Shown here in pieces: positions 16,673-24,872 of a stretch of DNA of 64,000 nt; position 1 is the stretch's first letter, and each line of letters opens with the position of its first letter. The stretch covers positions 35,334-99,333 of the forward strand of contig JBCDAV010000016.1 of NCBI GenBank assembly GCA_039184865.1, written 5' to 3'. The stretch is from Thermohalobaculum sp039184865. Lineage in GTDB: Bacteria > Pseudomonadota > Alphaproteobacteria > Rhodobacterales > Rhodobacteraceae. The position numbers and the translations under genes were made by a program. Under the pieces are notes generated by a model. That model did no database searches and was not told the origin of the DNA. It saw nothing but the letters and a program-made list of their open reading frames with translations.

Positions 16673-18226
16673 ATGTCATTCAACATGAACAGACGCACGA
16701 TGATGAAGGCGGGCGCGGCTGCGGGGGCTTATGCCGCTGCCGGGTCCGGCGCTCTGGCCGATGGCCATGGGCCGAAGAAGGGTGGGCACTTCCGCCTCGG
16801 CATGGGCGGGGCGAACACCTCCGACAGCTGGGACGGTCGGACGCATTCGGACAGCTACATGATCAATGTCGGCCACGGCTGCGTCTTCGACTGCATGACC
16901 GAGGTCGCCGCCGACGGGTCGCTGAAGGGCGAGCTTGCGGAAAGCTGGGAGGCCAGCGCCGACGCCAAGACCTGGACGTTCAACCTGCGCAAGGGCGTGA
17001 CCTTCCACAACGGCAAGGACTTCAGCGCCGACGACGTGCTCGAGACCTTCGCGATCCACGTCGAGGAAGGCTCGAAATCGCCGGCCAAGCCGATCATCGG
17101 TGCGATCACCGAGATGAAGAAGCTGGACAGCCACCAGGTGCAGTTCGAGCTGGCGGCGGGCAATGCCGACTTCCCGTTCCTGCTCTCGGACTATCACATC
17201 GTGATGCACCCGGCCGGCATGATCGAGGAATCGATTGCCAAGGGCATCGGCACCGGCGGCTACAAGGTCGAAAGCTTCGAGCCCGGCGTGCGGCTGGAAG
17301 CGACCAAGTACGAAAACCACTACAAGGACGATTCCTGCCATTTCGACTCGGTCGAGGCGCTGGCGATCACCGATACGAACGCCCGGATGAGCGCGATCGC
17401 GACCAATCAGGTCGACGCGATCAACAAGGTCGATTTCGCGACCATGCAGATGCTGACGCGCAATCCGAACGTCAACATCGTCGAGGTGACGGGCAACCAG
17501 CACTACACCTTCCCGATGCACGCCAATGTCGCGCCGTTCGACAATGCGGATGTCCGCAAGGCGATCAAGTACGCGTTCAACCGGCAGGAACTGGTCGACA
17601 AGATCCTGCAGGGCCACGGCGCGATCGCGAACGACCATCCGATCGGACCGGCGAACCAGTACTTCGCAGCGGATCTGCCGCAGACCGAGTACGATCCGGA
17701 CAAGGCCAAGTTCCACCTGAAGCAGGCCGGCGTCGACTCGCTGGCGATCGATCTCTCGGCATCGGGTGCCGCATTCAACGGCGCCGTCGATGCCGCCCTG
17801 CTGTTCCAGCAGTCCGCGAAGGCTGTCGGCATAGACGTCAATGTCGTGCGCGAGCCGCAGGACGGGTACTGGTCGAATGTCTGGCAGACCAAGCCGTTCT
17901 GCGCCTGCTACTGGTCAGGCCGGGCGACCGAGGACTGGATGTTCTCGACCGCCTACGAATCCGGTGTCCCGTGGAACGACAATTACTGGGAGAACGAGCG
18001 CTTCCAGGCACTGCTGCTCGAGGCACGGGCGGAGCTCGACACCAACAAGCGCCGCGAGATGTACACCGAGATGCAGATGCTGTGCTCGGCCGAAGGCGCG
18101 GTCGTCGTCCCGATGTACGCCAACTACGTCGACGCGGCCTCGTCCAAGCTCGCCAACTCCGGTACGATCGGCAATCTCTGGATGCTCGACGGCAGCCGGA
18201 TCTGCGAGCGCTGGTGGTTCGCCTGA
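16673..18226 (+). CDS. Peptide-type ABC transporter periplasmic binding protein (SBP_bac_5), Tat-type signal
   Basis: Extracytoplasmic solute-binding protein of 517 residues. The N-terminus MSFNMNRRTMMKAGAAAGAYAAAG carries a twin-arginine and a weakly hydrophobic stretch, consistent with Tat export. Family-5 motifs follow: CMTEVAADGSLKGELAESWE, TWTFNLRKGVTFHNGKDFSADDV, GTGGYKVESFEPGVRLEATKYE, NADVRKAIKYAFNRQELV. Start at 16673 is favoured by GGGAAACACGCG; an in-frame ATG at 16643 is possible. It follows the permease and ATPase genes after 114 bases and ends before a clear terminator. Ligand not predictable; dipeptides, oligopeptides, opines or sugars are all bound by relatives. Confidence 0.93.
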   Translation: MSFNMNRRTMMKAGAAAGAYAAAGSGALADGHGPKKGGHFRLGMGGANTSDSWDGRTHSDSYMINVGHGCVFDCMTEVAADGSLKGELAESWEASADAKTWTFNLRKGVTFHNGKDFSADDVLETFAIHVEEGSKSPAKPIIGAITEMKKLDSHQVQFELAAGNADFPFLLSDYHIVMHPAGMIEESIAKGIGTGGYKVESFEPGVRLEATKYENHYKDDSCHFDSVEALAITDTNARMSAIATNQVDAINKVDFATMQMLTRNPNVNIVEVTGNQHYTFPMHANVAPFDNADVRKAIKYAFNRQELVDKILQGHGAIANDHPIGPANQYFAADLPQTEYDPDKAKFHLKQAGVDSLAIDLSASGAAFNGAVDAALLFQQSAKAVGIDVNVVREPQDGYWSNVWQTKPFCACYWSGRATEDWMFSTAYESGVPWNDNYWENERFQALLLEARAELDTNKRREMYTEMQMLCSAEGAVVVPMYANYVDAASSKLANSGTIGNLWMLDGSRICERWWFA

Positions 18227-18270
18227 TCGAACTCAGTCGGGTGGAGCAACTCCGCCCTATCAGAAACGAG

Positions 18271-18297
18271 CGGCCCGGAGCACTTCCGGGCCGTTTC
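18271..18297 (+). terminator. Rho-independent-type terminator after the peptide ABC operon
   Basis: CGGCCCGGA (18271-18279), loop GCACT, TCCGGGCCG (18285-18293), then TTTCGCG. A flanking GAAA upstream can pair with TTTC. It lies 45 bases after the binding protein stop. The T tract is short, so termination may be partial. Confidence 0.75.
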
Positions 18298-18299
18298 GC

Positions 18300-18550
18300 G
18301 TTAATCGGGGTTTCTTCGAATGCTCAGTCTGGACTGTTCTGCCGAAACTGACGAACCCGCTCGAGCCTTTCTTGCGACTTTGAACGCTGGACACGGACGC
18401 TGAATTTGCATTCAATCCAAGCTGCGTAGCCGAAATCCCATTAACTCATCGCATGCGATGGATGCCGTGGTTGGCGATGTCTAAGGGACGTTTGTATGGT
18501 GGACAGACGGGTCATTGGGTCAATGAAGGCACTTCTGTCGAGTTTTTCAT
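18300..18550. other. Intergenic region with a 14-bp perfect palindrome
   Basis: About 250 bases between convergent genes. The only structure I see is CATCGCATGCGATG at 18447-18460, a perfect palindrome of operator type. No gene is visible. Confidence 0.4.
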
Positions 18551-19489
18551 TTAGGTAAACCGGATCCGTCCTCCGTGGGTCCTGTGTTGCCGCGCGGGGT
18601 TGTCCGGATCAACGCCGCCTGCGCGCAAAAGCTTCAGCGCCTTCTCCTTGAACCACCGTTTGCGCAGAGATTCCGGCATCTTGGATTTGGTGCGAGACCC
18701 CTCAAGCGCGGCGAAGATAATCTCTGAGCGATAGGCGCCGAAGCTCTGACTGACCCCGGCCTGGAAATAGGTTTTGCCTTTCATGCGCACGAGCCTGACG
18801 TCGGGCGGCTCCGACGCGCAGCCAATCCCGACCAGACCATCGACTGGGCGAACAAGTTTTGGCAGAGGCGCTCGGAACAGACCCCGGTTCTCGCGATTGA
18901 AGTCGGTCAACTCGCCCACAACCGACTCCTGTGAGCCCTGGTCCTGACAATAGATCACCACGGTGTCGACCCGGTCCGCGGCGCCTGGACCAGACACCTT
19001 TGCTGTGTCCAGCCCATGTAATGTCCAGATCTTTGCAAGAATACGGCGGAAGGCCTCGCCCCGGCCCTCGGGTCTGAGATTGAGGTAGACGCGCTTCGTT
19101 GTCGGGATTGTGCGGCGGCGGTAATGAAAGAACGTGCCAGCAATTTCGTCCGGCGTCAGGTTTTGCAGATCCGAGACGCTGACATTGTGAACGAATGCGT
19201 TGCGCTGAACATCGACTTGCACGGTACCGAGCTCGAGCTTTGCCAACGCAAGATTGGCCGCAAACTTGTTGAGATCGGGGTTTCGCGCATCCTGTGCAGT
19301 AATATTCTCGGTTGCCTGCCCACCGATCGATCCGTTGTAGTAGCGATAGATTTCCTGGATCCCTCGATTGGCGTCGTACCCGTACCAGTGGGTGTGTTTC
19401 TCGCTGTGGGTGCTCTCTCGTGCCAGTCGCATGATCGTGGCACGGTTGTCCCAGGTCCAGTTCAGCCAACGTTCCAAGTCGCGGTTCAT
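18551..19489 (-). CDS. HopA1-like effector-domain protein
   Basis: 312 residues, cytoplasmic, no signal peptide. The middle and C-terminal parts (RVYLNLRPEGRGEAFRRIL, then VSGPGAADRVDTVVIYCQDQ, then LFRAPLPKLVRPVDGLVGIGCASEP, then SFGAYRSEIIFAALEG) follow the layout of the HopA1 domain, first known from a Pseudomonas type III effector and since found beside lanthipeptide genes in other bacteria. The N-terminal half (HTHWYGYDANRGIQEIYRYYNG) also fits. Start at 19489 follows AAGGATTACTCAG; the frame is open upstream to 19543. No type III secretion or lanthipeptide gene is near. Domain assignment is from memory of the motif pattern and should be tested by profile search. Confidence 0.6.
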   Translation of the reverse strand: MNRDLERWLNWTWDNRATIMRLARESTHSEKHTHWYGYDANRGIQEIYRYYNGSIGGQATENITAQDARNPDLNKFAANLALAKLELGTVQVDVQRNAFVHNVSVSDLQNLTPDEIAGTFFHYRRRTIPTTKRVYLNLRPEGRGEAFRRILAKIWTLHGLDTAKVSGPGAADRVDTVVIYCQDQGSQESVVGELTDFNRENRGLFRAPLPKLVRPVDGLVGIGCASEPPDVRLVRMKGKTYFQAGVSQSFGAYRSEIIFAALEGSRTKSKMPESLRKRWFKEKALKLLRAGGVDPDNPARQHRTHGGRIRFT

Positions 19490-19879
19490 CTGAGTAATCC
19501 TTGCTCTGCGGCGGGCACTTCGACGGCCCAAGCGAAATCTCATCGTCTCGGGATGAGTGTCGCGGCAGCAGCAAAAGGTTCAGATTGTCTCCACGAAGAC
19601 TTAGATTTTTATAACCTTTGGACGAAGGTGCTTTGTCAGCCTGCGAGTCTTCCCGATCCAGGGTGGTCAGTGTGAAGTCTTACGCTGCTGGCAACTTCCG
19701 CGACCTGTCGAGACAGGGATCATACAAGAATCAAACAAAGGAGTTGGGAGCGGCCGTTCGCAGATTTTGTCTTGCTCACAAACCTTCGCCAAGACCGCGC
19801 TGTGTTCTGAGGGGTTTTGACACCCGCCGAGGTGACAAAACAGACAATCGCGGCGAGGCCACGCATTGGGAAGTCGGGC
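19490..19879. other. Intergenic region, nothing recognised
   Basis: About 390 bases between two minus-strand genes, locally richer in A/T (for example around 19600-19620 and 19730-19740). It should contain the promoter of the HopA1-like gene. Small open frames here lack ribosome binding sites and domains. Confidence 0.4.
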
Positions 19880-20410
19880 TTAGACCTGACTCTTGCTGCG
19901 CCCGCAAATGAGCGCGCGGCCTTCAAGATCAGTGTCATGCGAAGACCAGCATATCATTTCGTGTTCGTTCTCATCGCCCCAGAGAGTCCGTCCCGTAAAT
20001 TCGAAGCCGTGCTTTCTGTAGAATGGAATTGCGGAGCGAGGTTTCCTGCCGACCGTAAGCGAAACGCCGGGGTATCCCCAGTCGGCCGCAGTACGCTTTG
20101 CTTCCTCTATGGCTAGGCCGCCAAAACCTTGTCCCTGAAATTCGCTGCCCACCATCAATCGCCAGACATAGGCCAGATCTCTGCGAATGACGATCTCTTC
20201 ATCTTCAGGGTAAGCAGAAGGTCTTAGCATCGCCAGTAATCCGACGACCGTTTCATCTTGCCAGATCGCTCGAACGAGTGCTCCGACTTCGAACTGAGCT
20301 TCGGCCATGGTCATGACATTCGGAGTGACCAGATCAGCTTGTTCAGGCGCGACGACAAGGTCGCACACAGCTTTGAGGTCATCCCGCGTAACGTCTCGAA
20401 ATTCAGCCAC
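19880..20410 (-). CDS. GNAT-family N-acetyltransferase
   Basis: Acetyl-CoA-dependent acetyltransferase of 176 residues. The start is taken at GTG 20410 (VAEFRDVTRDDLKAVCDL), eight bases after GGAG; the frame is open 39 codons further upstream but without homology. GNAT motif A is YVWRLMVGSEFQGQGFGGLAI, with QGQGFG forming the pyrophosphate-binding loop, and motif B is the SAIPFYRKHGFEFTGRT segment. The N-terminal APEQADLVTPN is like PaiA/diamine acetyltransferases. The substrate is unknown. A tail (DTDLEGRALICGRSKSQV) extends past the fold. Confidence 0.85.
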   Translation of the reverse strand: MAEFRDVTRDDLKAVCDLVVAPEQADLVTPNVMTMAEAQFEVGALVRAIWQDETVVGLLAMLRPSAYPEDEEIVIRRDLAYVWRLMVGSEFQGQGFGGLAIEEAKRTAADWGYPGVSLTVGRKPRSAIPFYRKHGFEFTGRTLWGDENEHEMICWSSHDTDLEGRALICGRSKSQV

Positions 20411-20808
20411 ATGCTTCTCCGTACACCGACTGCCGAACCAATCTACTTCAGCCGATACAACGGTGTTGTCGAAAACTACAAGGAGGGCTCGCAGCGAACG
20501 CTCGATACACTTGGAAGCAACGTCCACTTTTGACGAAAGGTTTGTTCACTGAAAAGGTCGATAAAGGACCAGCGCAACGCCCTATCAGGCACCGAAAATG
20601 TGATTTGGACAGTCTGAGTGTTCGTGGAAAAGGGCTGCTGCTACGGGATCGACGGGTTTCAGGGGCGCTTAAGCTCTGACGTTCCGCTGATTGACCTGAA
20701 TGTGCATATCTTCTAGCGATCGAGCAATGTTTTTCATGCCGCGGGCGCTGCTCCGGATTTCATCTGAAACGTGCGGCTGACGGCTCTTTTTGAGGCACAG
20801 GCCGAGCG
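20411..20808. other. Intergenic region, no supported gene
   Basis: About 400 bases between the acetyltransferase start and the AraC remnant. One minus-strand frame reads SDEIRSSARGMKNIARSLED before a stop at 20669, which could be the tail of a lost gene, but I cannot name it. No promoter or hairpin stands out. Confidence 0.35.
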
Positions 20809-21060
20809 TCACGATATCGCTTTGATGGAGGTGCTCGAGTGCAGCATGGCCTCCGCGGCCCGGTCGAGACGCCAGGTTCGAAGGCACGCCCCGAGTTGCT
20901 GTCCCATCACGCGCTTGAACCGCTCGGCGAAACTGGCGCAAGACAGGCCTTCAAGACTGGCGAGGTTCGGCGCCCGTCAGGTCTCTGGCGAGATTGGCAT
21001 GGGGGCCGACACTGCGTGCGCGCCGAGCTCTTCCTTTTGAGCCGCCAGCCATCCCGTTCG
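20809..21060 (-). pseudogene. Remnant of an AraC-family regulator
   Basis: On the minus strand one frame reads TGWLAAQKEELGAHAVSA, a TGA stop, then APNLASLEGLSCASFAERFKRVMGQQLGACLRTWRLDRAAEAML and a stop at 20809. The second part matches the first helix-turn-helix and linker of AraC/XylS proteins (compare GLSxxxFxRxFKxxxGxxPxxYLxxWRL), and the first part matches the linker before the DNA-binding domain in cupin-type AraC regulators. The internal TGA, missing second helix-turn-helix and missing sensor domain mark it as decayed. An intact AraC gene lies immediately next to it. Confidence 0.65.
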
Positions 21061-21127
21061 ACTGTCTTCGGCTTGTGTACTGCCGGGGACGATCACCTGC
21101 CGAACGGATTTCTGAGTATCCGCCCGC

Positions 21128-21925
21128 CTATTGCCGGGCCTGGCCGGGGGTGTGCCCGAAACGGCGTTTGAAGTGGCTGCCAAAGCGCGGGACGTCGTTG
21201 TAGCCGACCCGGTGGGCGACCTCCGCGATGGTGAGCGCGGTGGTGCGCAGGAGGACGAGCGCGCGTTCCTGTCTCTGGGCGATCACGTATTGCAGCGGCG
21301 ATTGGCCCGTCGCCTGTTTGAACGCCTTTGCGAAATGGGTCGGAGACATTGCCGCGAGATCGGCCATGGCGCGGATCGACAGATCCTCGGAGAGATGCTC
21401 CTCGATCCACTCGGCAACCCGGCGCAGCCGGATGTCGTCGATTGCGGCAACGCTGCTTTGAACAGGGCGGAGAATTTGGACGATCTGCGCGGCAATCGCG
21501 CGATGCATCGTTTCGCGATAGAGCGTGCCGCCGGAACTGAACTGTTCGGCTTGCAGGGCGAGTTGAAGCAGCAGCGGCTCGATTTCACCGACCAGCGGAG
21601 CGACAGCAGCCTCGTCTGCAAGCCCCGCCTCGGCCAAGACCTCGCCGTCGACCGAGAGCATGGTGACGTCCATCGGCGCATCGTAGAGGCAGGTTCCCTC
21701 GGCGCCCTCGGGCAGGATCCAACCCTGATGGCGGCGCAGAGGCATCTGCCTGATCCGGTCGCTGCCGACCGCAAGGCGATGCTCGCTCTGATCGGACCCG
21801 AAAACGCCAAGCGTCAGCCGGGGCAGTTGAAACCCTCCGCCACCGGCAGGAAACGCAATCCTCTGGGCAATGAGACCAGCCATGTCCGCAATGTAATGCG
21901 TCCGCCGCGCCGGGGCGAGCGCCAT
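21128..21925 (-). CDS. AraC-family transcriptional regulator
   Basis: 265 residues. The N-terminal half has no clear metal or sugar-binding signature. The C-terminal 100 residues form the double helix-turn-helix: RVAEWIEEHLSEDLSIRAMADLAAMSPTHFAKAFKQATGQSPLQYV and then LLRTTALTIAEVAHRVGYNDVPRFGSHFKRRFGHTPGQAR. It follows the SnoaL-like gene by 13 bases on the same strand and is therefore probably co-transcribed with it and the hydrolase, which it may regulate. Alternative start ATG at 21883. Confidence 0.9.
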   Translation of the reverse strand: MALAPARRTHYIADMAGLIAQRIAFPAGGGGFQLPRLTLGVFGSDQSEHRLAVGSDRIRQMPLRRHQGWILPEGAEGTCLYDAPMDVTMLSVDGEVLAEAGLADEAAVAPLVGEIEPLLLQLALQAEQFSSGGTLYRETMHRAIAAQIVQILRPVQSSVAAIDDIRLRRVAEWIEEHLSEDLSIRAMADLAAMSPTHFAKAFKQATGQSPLQYVIAQRQERALVLLRTTALTIAEVAHRVGYNDVPRFGSHFKRRFGHTPGQARQ

Positions 21926-21938
21926 TCTTCGAACGACC

Positions 21939-22463
21939 CTACTTGGCCGCGCGCGAGATCGCTTCCTCGGTCAGCGACCGGTCGCCGATCTCGTCTGTCA
22001 TGTCGAAGACCATGCGTGTGACGCGCCAACCGTCTTCGGTTCTTGCAAGGTCCCAGCGATAGACCCCGACCGGGCGCCACAACCGATCGCCGATCCAGTG
22101 CCGCGCATCAACCTGCGCCAAGGCGGTCGCGGTATCGCCGCTGATGGCGACCTCGACCGGGCCGAGTTCGTGCCATGTGGCGTCGAAGCCCGGTACGATG
22201 CCGCGCCAGCCGTCCATCAGCGCGGCCGGTGTCATGGTCGACGGCTCGCCGCCCCAGAGCGATGTGTAGTCGATGACAACCTCTGGGGCGAACGCGGCTT
22301 CGGCAAGATCGTATGCCGCGCGGTCCACGGCCAACGGGATCGATGCGACCAGCGTGATGACACGCGCAGTGTCGGCGTCGCCAGCGGGCGCCGTGCCGTC
22401 CGTGGCGGCAGCAAGGCTCGGAGCCGAGAAGGCGAGCGCCAGAGCGAGAAGTACGGATTTCAT
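21939..22463 (-). CDS. Exported SnoaL/NTF2-like protein
   Basis: 174 residues with a Sec signal peptide (MKSVLLALALAFSAPSLAAA). The mature part has the NTF2-like layout of a small cone-shaped domain: an N-terminal helix (AAYDLAEAAFAPEVVIDYTSLWGG), a central MTPAALMDGWRGIVPGFDATWHELG and C-terminal strands ALAQVDARHWIGD, GVYRWDLARTEDGWRVTRMVFD. Nothing indicates an enzymatic residue with certainty. Start ATG 22463 is preceded by GAGGAACC. It lies between an exported hydrolase gene and an AraC regulator on the same strand, which suggests one functional unit acting in the periplasm. Confidence 0.82.
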   Translation of the reverse strand: MKSVLLALALAFSAPSLAAATDGTAPAGDADTARVITLVASIPLAVDRAAYDLAEAAFAPEVVIDYTSLWGGEPSTMTPAALMDGWRGIVPGFDATWHELGPVEVAISGDTATALAQVDARHWIGDRLWRPVGVYRWDLARTEDGWRVTRMVFDMTDEIGDRSLTEEAISRAAK

Positions 22464-22534
22464 GGGCTTGGTTCCTCGTGATGCGAAGTCTGTCTTGGCG
22501 GCCGGCTTCTGGGCCCGCCACCATCTGGTTCGGT

Positions 22535-23470
22535 TCAGTGGCTGGCGAAGTGGGCTGCGACCTTGTTCGAGGCGGCTTCGACGGCCGCAGGGTCGTCGTA
22601 GAAGTCGAACTGGGTGATGTCCTCGAGCCAGGCCTGCGTCGCCTCTCCGGTCATGCGCTGGACGAAGCTGCGTACGCCCTGCGGGATGGCAGCCGCATCC
22701 GAGTGGACAATGGTCAGCGGCTTGTCGAACGTCTCGGCGCGATCGACCGGATGGTAGCCAAGCCAGTCGTCCCAACCGGCATTGTTCCAGGAGTTGTCGT
22801 ATTCCGAGACGGCGCCGCGTGCCGGATCGTAGTAGTAGCCGCCGATGGGCATCAGCACGCCCTCGGCACCCTCGGGACCGGCCGCCGGGATGACCTGCCC
22901 GCCCGCGTCCTCGGCCTTGGCGGCGATCTGCATCAGACCGGCGACGCCGTCAGGACCGCCATAGACCGTCTCGACGATTTCGCGGTCCTGCAGCCACGGG
23001 GCGACCAGGCCGACCGATGCGACCCGATCATTGCCGCGCGTCGCATCCACCATGTATCCGGCCGACGCGCAGATTCCGAGGCCGTGCAGTTTGGCGACCT
23101 CTGGGCGTTGCGAGACCTGTGCGATCACGGCGCGGATGTCGGAAGTTTTCGCCTTCGGGTCCTCGATGAAGCGCTGCCCGCCGGGCAGATCGCCGGACTT
23201 GCCCCATCCCCGGAAATCGAACGTCACGGCGATCATGCCGCGTTCGGCCATTTCCTTGGCATAGGTGCTGGGCATCTGCTCCTGCACCGAGGTCCAGGCA
23301 CCGGTCACGATGACGGTGTCCTTCGGCGTGCCGTCGAAGCCCGACGGCAGGTACATCGTGCCGGAGAGCGTCTTGCCTTCGTTCTCGAAGGTGACGCTTT
23401 TGGTCGTTATGTCGGCCATGGCGGTGGTTCCCATCAATGTTGCCAGGACTGTGAGTGTCGGGAGTCTCAT
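22535..23470 (-). CDS. Exported alpha/beta hydrolase with Cys nucleophile elbow
   Basis: 311 residues with a short signal peptide (MRLPTLTVLATLMGTTAMA). The alpha/beta hydrolase core shows TVIVTGAWTSVQEQMPSTYAKEMAERGMIAVTFDFRGWGKSG, the nucleophile elbow LGICASAGY with Cys rather than Ser, and a late DGVAGLM... to PLTIVHSDAAAIPQG region that would hold the acid, with a C-terminal His-containing tail. A Cys nucleophile is seen in dienelactone hydrolases. The substrate is unknown. It heads a probable operon with the SnoaL-like and AraC genes; its promoter lies in the 23471-23932 region. Confidence 0.85.
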   Translation of the reverse strand: MRLPTLTVLATLMGTTAMADITTKSVTFENEGKTLSGTMYLPSGFDGTPKDTVIVTGAWTSVQEQMPSTYAKEMAERGMIAVTFDFRGWGKSGDLPGGQRFIEDPKAKTSDIRAVIAQVSQRPEVAKLHGLGICASAGYMVDATRGNDRVASVGLVAPWLQDREIVETVYGGPDGVAGLMQIAAKAEDAGGQVIPAAGPEGAEGVLMPIGGYYYDPARGAVSEYDNSWNNAGWDDWLGYHPVDRAETFDKPLTIVHSDAAAIPQGVRSFVQRMTGEATQAWLEDITQFDFYDDPAAVEAASNKVAAHFASH

Positions 23471-23932
23471 GGTTTCGGTCTCCTGAGTGTGCGTTCAAAC
23501 TCGCTCGATCGCCGAGCGTGTCGCAGTGATTTGTTCATTCGTGCAACCAAGATGCGCTTTCGAGCGAGGGAGCGCAGGTGCGAAACCTGGCAATCTCTGT
23601 GCGAATCCTGTCATTCGGATTGGACGGACGATTGCCCGTGGCGGTTTGCGGGAGAGAATTCGTGCTCTTAGTCCCGGTGAAGAAGCGGGCATCGAACCGA
23701 GGTCTTTGGCGTCGAACCGCCGGTGAACAGTTTGGTTCAGGTGCTTTTCTTCGGGCGCGCCTGGCGCGGGGCGTGATGGAAGCAGGCCATTCGCGCATCA
23801 AATGCGCGCACTGCGATCCGCCGCGCGTGCCGCCGCTTTCCCGCGCCGGTTTAAGGTTCCCGCAAGGATACCCGCAAATCTGATGTCAGCACTTCTCTGG
23901 CAGCCTTCACGTCGCTGCGTGGGGTGATTGGG
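23471..23932. other. Divergent intergenic region, no gene
   Basis: About 460 bases between the divergent hydrolase and FecR-domain genes. It must hold both promoters. Small open frames on either strand have no ribosome binding site and no recognisable motif. The segment near 23860-23880 (GGTTCCCGCAAGGATACCCGC) shows no strong pairing. Nothing else is seen. Confidence 0.4.
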
Positions 23933-24766
23933 ATGCGATCGATGGTCGGCTTTTCGGTGCTGCGGTTTGCGCGTTTCGTCAGCTGCGCGGCGATCTGCTT
24001 GATCGCTGTCACCGTCCCAACGATGGCGGCCGAGCGCGCCGGGGAAGCCGTCTCGGTCCGCGCTTCGGGCTTGCAGCGCATCGAAGGCCGCTCGGAATGG
24101 TTGGCGAACGGCGACGCGATCATCCGGCAGGCATCGATCCACACGGACCGGGTTGGACAGGTCTCGGTCCGGCTCGACGACGGATCAACACTGTTCATTC
24201 AGGAGAACTCCGAAGTCACCATCGACGACTTCGTCTACGATCCGGCGACGCGCGACGGCAGGTCCATCATGACGCTGGCACGCGGCATGCTGAGGATGAT
24301 CAGCGGGCGCCTGCCCTCACGGCGCTACCGCGTGAATACGCCGACGGCGGTCATCGGAGTGCGCGGCACCGACTTCACGGTCGCCCTGGCGCGCGACGAC
24401 AGTTTCGTCCTTCAGGTTAACGAAGGCGCGGTTGTCGTGCGCCTGACAGCAGAGCAGATCGAGTACCAGTTTCGGGCCGGCACGGTGGTCGGCTGCACGC
24501 CAGGCGGGTGCGAGCGGATCGATGCGGCCGGGAATGGCCGTGGCCGTGCTGCCGGGCGCGGCCGGGCGGGGGGACGCGCCGGTGGTCCCGGCACCGGACG
24601 TGGCGGCGGAGGTCCGGGTGGTCCCGGCGGCGGCGGTGGTCCTGGTGGTGGTGGTGGTCCTGGTGGTCCCGGTGGTGATGGCGGTCCCGGCGGTGGCGGT
24701 GGGTCGGGTGGTCCTGGTGGTGGCGGCGGTCCCGGCGGTGGCGGCGGAGGTGGCGGCCGCGGTTGA
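23933..24766 (+). CDS. FecR-domain protein with Gly/Pro-rich collagen-like tail
   Basis: 277 residues. After a signal sequence (SCAAICLIAVTVPTMAA) comes a FecR domain, about residues 40-150: WLANGDAIIRQASIHTD, GQVSVRLDDGSTLFIQENSEV, a strand pair, then RYRVNTPTAVIGVRGTDF, the most conserved FecR segment. From about residue 195 the protein is almost only Gly, Pro and a few Arg/Asp/Ser in GGPGG-type repeats to the C-terminus. The DNA is correspondingly repetitive (GGTGGTCCTGG and relatives). FecR domains of this exported kind bind peptidoglycan-like or surface partners; the tail may be an unstructured or collagen-like stalk. Start uncertain (GTG 23924, ATG 23933 or ATG 23942). Confidence 0.8.
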   Translation: MRSMVGFSVLRFARFVSCAAICLIAVTVPTMAAERAGEAVSVRASGLQRIEGRSEWLANGDAIIRQASIHTDRVGQVSVRLDDGSTLFIQENSEVTIDDFVYDPATRDGRSIMTLARGMLRMISGRLPSRRYRVNTPTAVIGVRGTDFTVALARDDSFVLQVNEGAVVVRLTAEQIEYQFRAGTVVGCTPGGCERIDAAGNGRGRAAGRGRAGGRAGGPGTGRGGGGPGGPGGGGGPGGGGGPGGPGGDGGPGGGGGSGGPGGGGGPGGGGGGGGRG

Positions 24767-24872
24767 CCGCAGTCTGCCTCCCCGCAGGAACGTGTGCATT
24801 TCACGGTAGTCAGAATCGTGCATTCTGTTGCAGGGTGCGGCCTCTACCCATCGCTCAGAAGGACGGCCGGCC

